A stretch of DNA of 64,000 nucleotides from the NCBI GenBank assembly GCA_013398015.1, contig VZRR01008203.1, forward strand, positions 152,076 to 216,075. The letters are read 5' to 3'. Shown here piece by piece: positions 62,189 through 64,000 of this stretch. Below the pieces are notes generated by a model, which saw only the letters and a list, made by a program, of their open reading frames with translations, ran no database searches and was not told the origin of the DNA. The position numbers and the translations under genes are program-made. The stretch is from Oreocharis arfaki. Lineage: Eukaryota > Chordata > Aves > Passeriformes > Paramythiidae. Within the stretch, counting starts at the first letter, position 1, and each line of letters begins with the position of its first letter.

Positions 62189-62316
62189 TACGTTTCAAAA
62201 AATGCGATCTCCAGTGAGCATGTCATCGAGCGAGAAACAGAGACCTCGTTTTCTACAAGCCACTACACCTCAACAACACATCACTCCGTGACAGTCACCC
62301 AGACATCTAGCCACAG
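62186..62316 (+). CDS. NRG1: Neuregulin-1 cytoplasmic-tail exon 2 (131 bp)
   Basis: Starts in phase 0 with QYVSKNAISSEHVIERETET and continues SFSTSHYTSTTHHSVTVTQTSSH, with AG carried over for Ser. The region is rich in Ser, Thr and His, as in other vertebrates. Length equals the human exon. Differences from the human sequence as I recall it include NAISS (NVISS), HVIERETE (HIVEREAE) and THHSV (AHHST). Donor 'acag|gtactg'. Its role within the NRG1 tail (trafficking, back-signalling by the released intracellular domain) is known only at whole-tail level. Confidence 0.97.
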
Positions 62317-62822
62317 GTACTGGAGGGGGAAGGCAAATGGCAGCTGTAATATCTGATCCATTGCTGTTGTAAAACCAAAAAGATGTGTAAAACAACAAAC
62401 CAGGGGAGATCTACGCTCCCTTCATAGTGTTTTCATTTCAGGACTGACAATATTTGATGTCATATCACCCAACTAATTCTCTTCGCAGGAGTTTAGAAAG
62501 ACACTTATTGTCTGAATGGCATTCCAATACTGTCACAGTGAATTTTAGTATATGCAAATTGCTAAATCAGTGACAGTTCTGGTGACCGGAAAGCCCTCCT
62601 TCCTTCTCCTTTTCTCAATACATGCAAAATCACCTTGATGCCTGTGGATTCATACAATTCGCTGAACTCTGCAGCCCCAGGTACCAACCCAATGGTTGCG
62701 CTGCAGATCCTGAGTGACAACAGAACCCTCCTTTTCCCGGGTAAACTTCTGCTCATATGCATTTGCCACCAAAGCCCACTCTCACACTCCCCCTTTCTCT
62801 TTTCCTGGTTGCTGCTCTCCAG
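62317..62822 (+). other. NRG1: NRG1 intron between cytoplasmic exons 2 and 3
   Basis: A 506-base intron. Nothing else recognised. The 3' end is an excellent pyrimidine tract ('ctttctcttttcctggttgctgctctccag'). Confidence 0.85.
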
Positions 62823-63026
62823 CTGGAGTAACGGCCACACTGAAAGTATCCTCTCTGAAAGCCACTCGGTGCTCGTCAGCTCCTCCATGGAGAACAGCAG
62901 GCACGCCAGCCCAGCGGGGCCCCGGGGCCGCCTCAATGGCATCGGCGGGCCGCGGGAAGGCAACAGCTTCCTCCGGCATGCGAGGGAGACCCCCGATTCC
63001 TACCGAGACTCTCCTCACAGTGAAAG
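62823..63026 (+). CDS. NRG1: Neuregulin-1 cytoplasmic-tail exon 3 (204 bp)
   Basis: C completes Ser. Codons read WSNGHTESILSESHSV, LVSSSMENSRHASPAGPRGR, LNGIGGPREGNSFLRHARET and PDSYRDSPHSE, with AG carried over to give the final Arg. This is the highly conserved tail segment preceding the 'YVSAMTTPARMSP' exon of the a-type tail, which lies outside the window. The exon appears one codon shorter than human, where GGPRG replaces GPRG. GC-rich codon use here contrasts with the surrounding AT-rich introns. Donor 'aaag|gtaggg'; reading on past it would stop at once (AGG TAG). Confidence 0.97.
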
Positions 63027-64000
63027 GTAGGGCACACCACCTCATTGCTTTCAGCTGGCAAGGCCTGGTGTTTTCCCAGATGGTTTCAAAGCTTGGGGGC
63101 ATGGGAGAAAAGGCAACAGTGCAGCTCTTCATGTAGGGCATACATTTCCCTATTCATAAAGGTGGAGAGCTTAGTAGTGGTTTAAAGTCTGCCAAAAGCA
63201 TTTCTCCCCTTCTTGCCTCTGCTGGATTTAGTCCTGTTAGCCAACAGTTCACACTTGGAAAAGCTCCATTGGAGTAATTAGTCAGAAATTGCCATTGTAA
63301 AGTATAAACAGAACTTTGCCTAATTACCAATTTCCTAGAAAATGCAAGTGAGAAAACAGAGATTTTGTGGGGAGAAAGTAATGTATTGGTCCACAGGAGG
63401 AGGGCACTAAGGACTCCTAAGCAGTATGGAAATTATGCCACCTCCTACTTTCTGGAGTATTCCCACTCCTAAATCCATTGAAAATTCCCCTTAACCCTTT
63501 ATTAAATAAAAGTGAGGAACACAAAGTGCAAGCCAGAAGGACTCAGGTCATTATTAAATCAGGAATAGCCATAAATGAAGCTGGCCAGTTGTTTTCCAAC
63601 CAAGTAGGTTTTTTCTGAAAAGGCTGGTTCGTCAGTTCCTAATATCTGACTAGAAGTGCATCAGGTGCAAAAAAACTTCCTGAAAAAATCCTTCTCAGGT
63701 TTAGGCTAGTGTTTTACTTCAAGATGGCTCCGGAATGGCAAAAGAAGGACTGAGAAGAAACAAAGAGAGCTTTGTTTCCAGGAATCATAGGCAGAAGAAA
63801 AGGAAACAAAAGGTTATGGACCAATTATCAGAGCACTTCGAAATCACAAGGGATTTGGCTTTTTAGGGTGCCTATGATGTCAAAAATGCAGCCAAGCAAT
63901 CCCCAAGGACACTAAGCTGTGTTGGAGACAAATTGTGGTTTTCAGGAAAATGAGTATGCAAGGACAGCAAACGCCATTTCTGTGGTACTCCCTCTGCCAC
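63027..64000 (+). other. NRG1: Start of the NRG1 intron before the final exon(s)
   Basis: 974 bases to the window edge. No exon was recognised: neither the a-tail exon (start YVSAMTT) nor the alternative b-tail exon sequence could be read in any + frame, so both should lie further right. No repeat of note. Confidence 0.75.

Overview
This window is vertebrate nuclear DNA, almost certainly from a bird. It holds an internal to 3' part of the neuregulin-1 gene (NRG1) on the + strand. The case for a bird rests on four CR1-type LINE copies (two with the avian 3' end ATTCTATG-like signature), compact introns, and NRG1 residues in the EGF exon (CDIKQKAF, YMVKDLPNPP) that match bird rather than mammalian neuregulin as I remember them. 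There are no bacterial genes, operons, CRISPR arrays or RNA genes that I can support.

Layout. Positions 1-40578 are one long non-coding stretch, read as the intron 5' of the common EGF exon. It carries a (GGGAA)n tract and a probable assembly duplication at its left edge, three CR1 copies, and several open frames with no recognisable product. The coding part then runs left to right: common EGF exon (40579-40708); an 842-base assembly gap in the next intron; alpha EGF exon (46707-46774); beta EGF exon (47427-47485), which if not spliced reads through to the beta3 stop at 47518-47520; a 24-base beta1 micro-exon (53281-53304); the transmembrane exon (57754-57856); and three cytoplasmic-tail exons (61538-61664, 62186-62316, 62823-63026). 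The final cytoplasmic exon(s), 3'UTR and poly(A) site lie beyond the right edge. The Ig-like, spacer and type III cysteine-rich exons were not found and are presumably to the left.

How the parts work together. The common exon supplies four of the six EGF cysteines and the alpha or beta exon supplies the last two, so the alpha/beta choice sets the C-terminal part of the ErbB3/ErbB4-binding domain. Splicing directly to the transmembrane exon, through the 24-base exon, or not at all gives alpha/beta2, beta1 or beta3 forms. The first two kinds are membrane-anchored precursors; beta3 has no downstream membrane anchor. All splice phases fit together exactly, each donor is GT and each acceptor AG, and no frameshift or premature stop interrupts the exons, so the locus looks intact and functional.

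I did not find a convincing previously undescribed system. The most useful observations are the complete conserved set of EGF-stalk splice choices, a tandem (NAGNAG) acceptor on a cytoplasmic exon, the suspected assembly artefact at the left edge, and a weak candidate for an old retroviral-envelope-like remnant on the minus strand near 13.1-13.7 kb.
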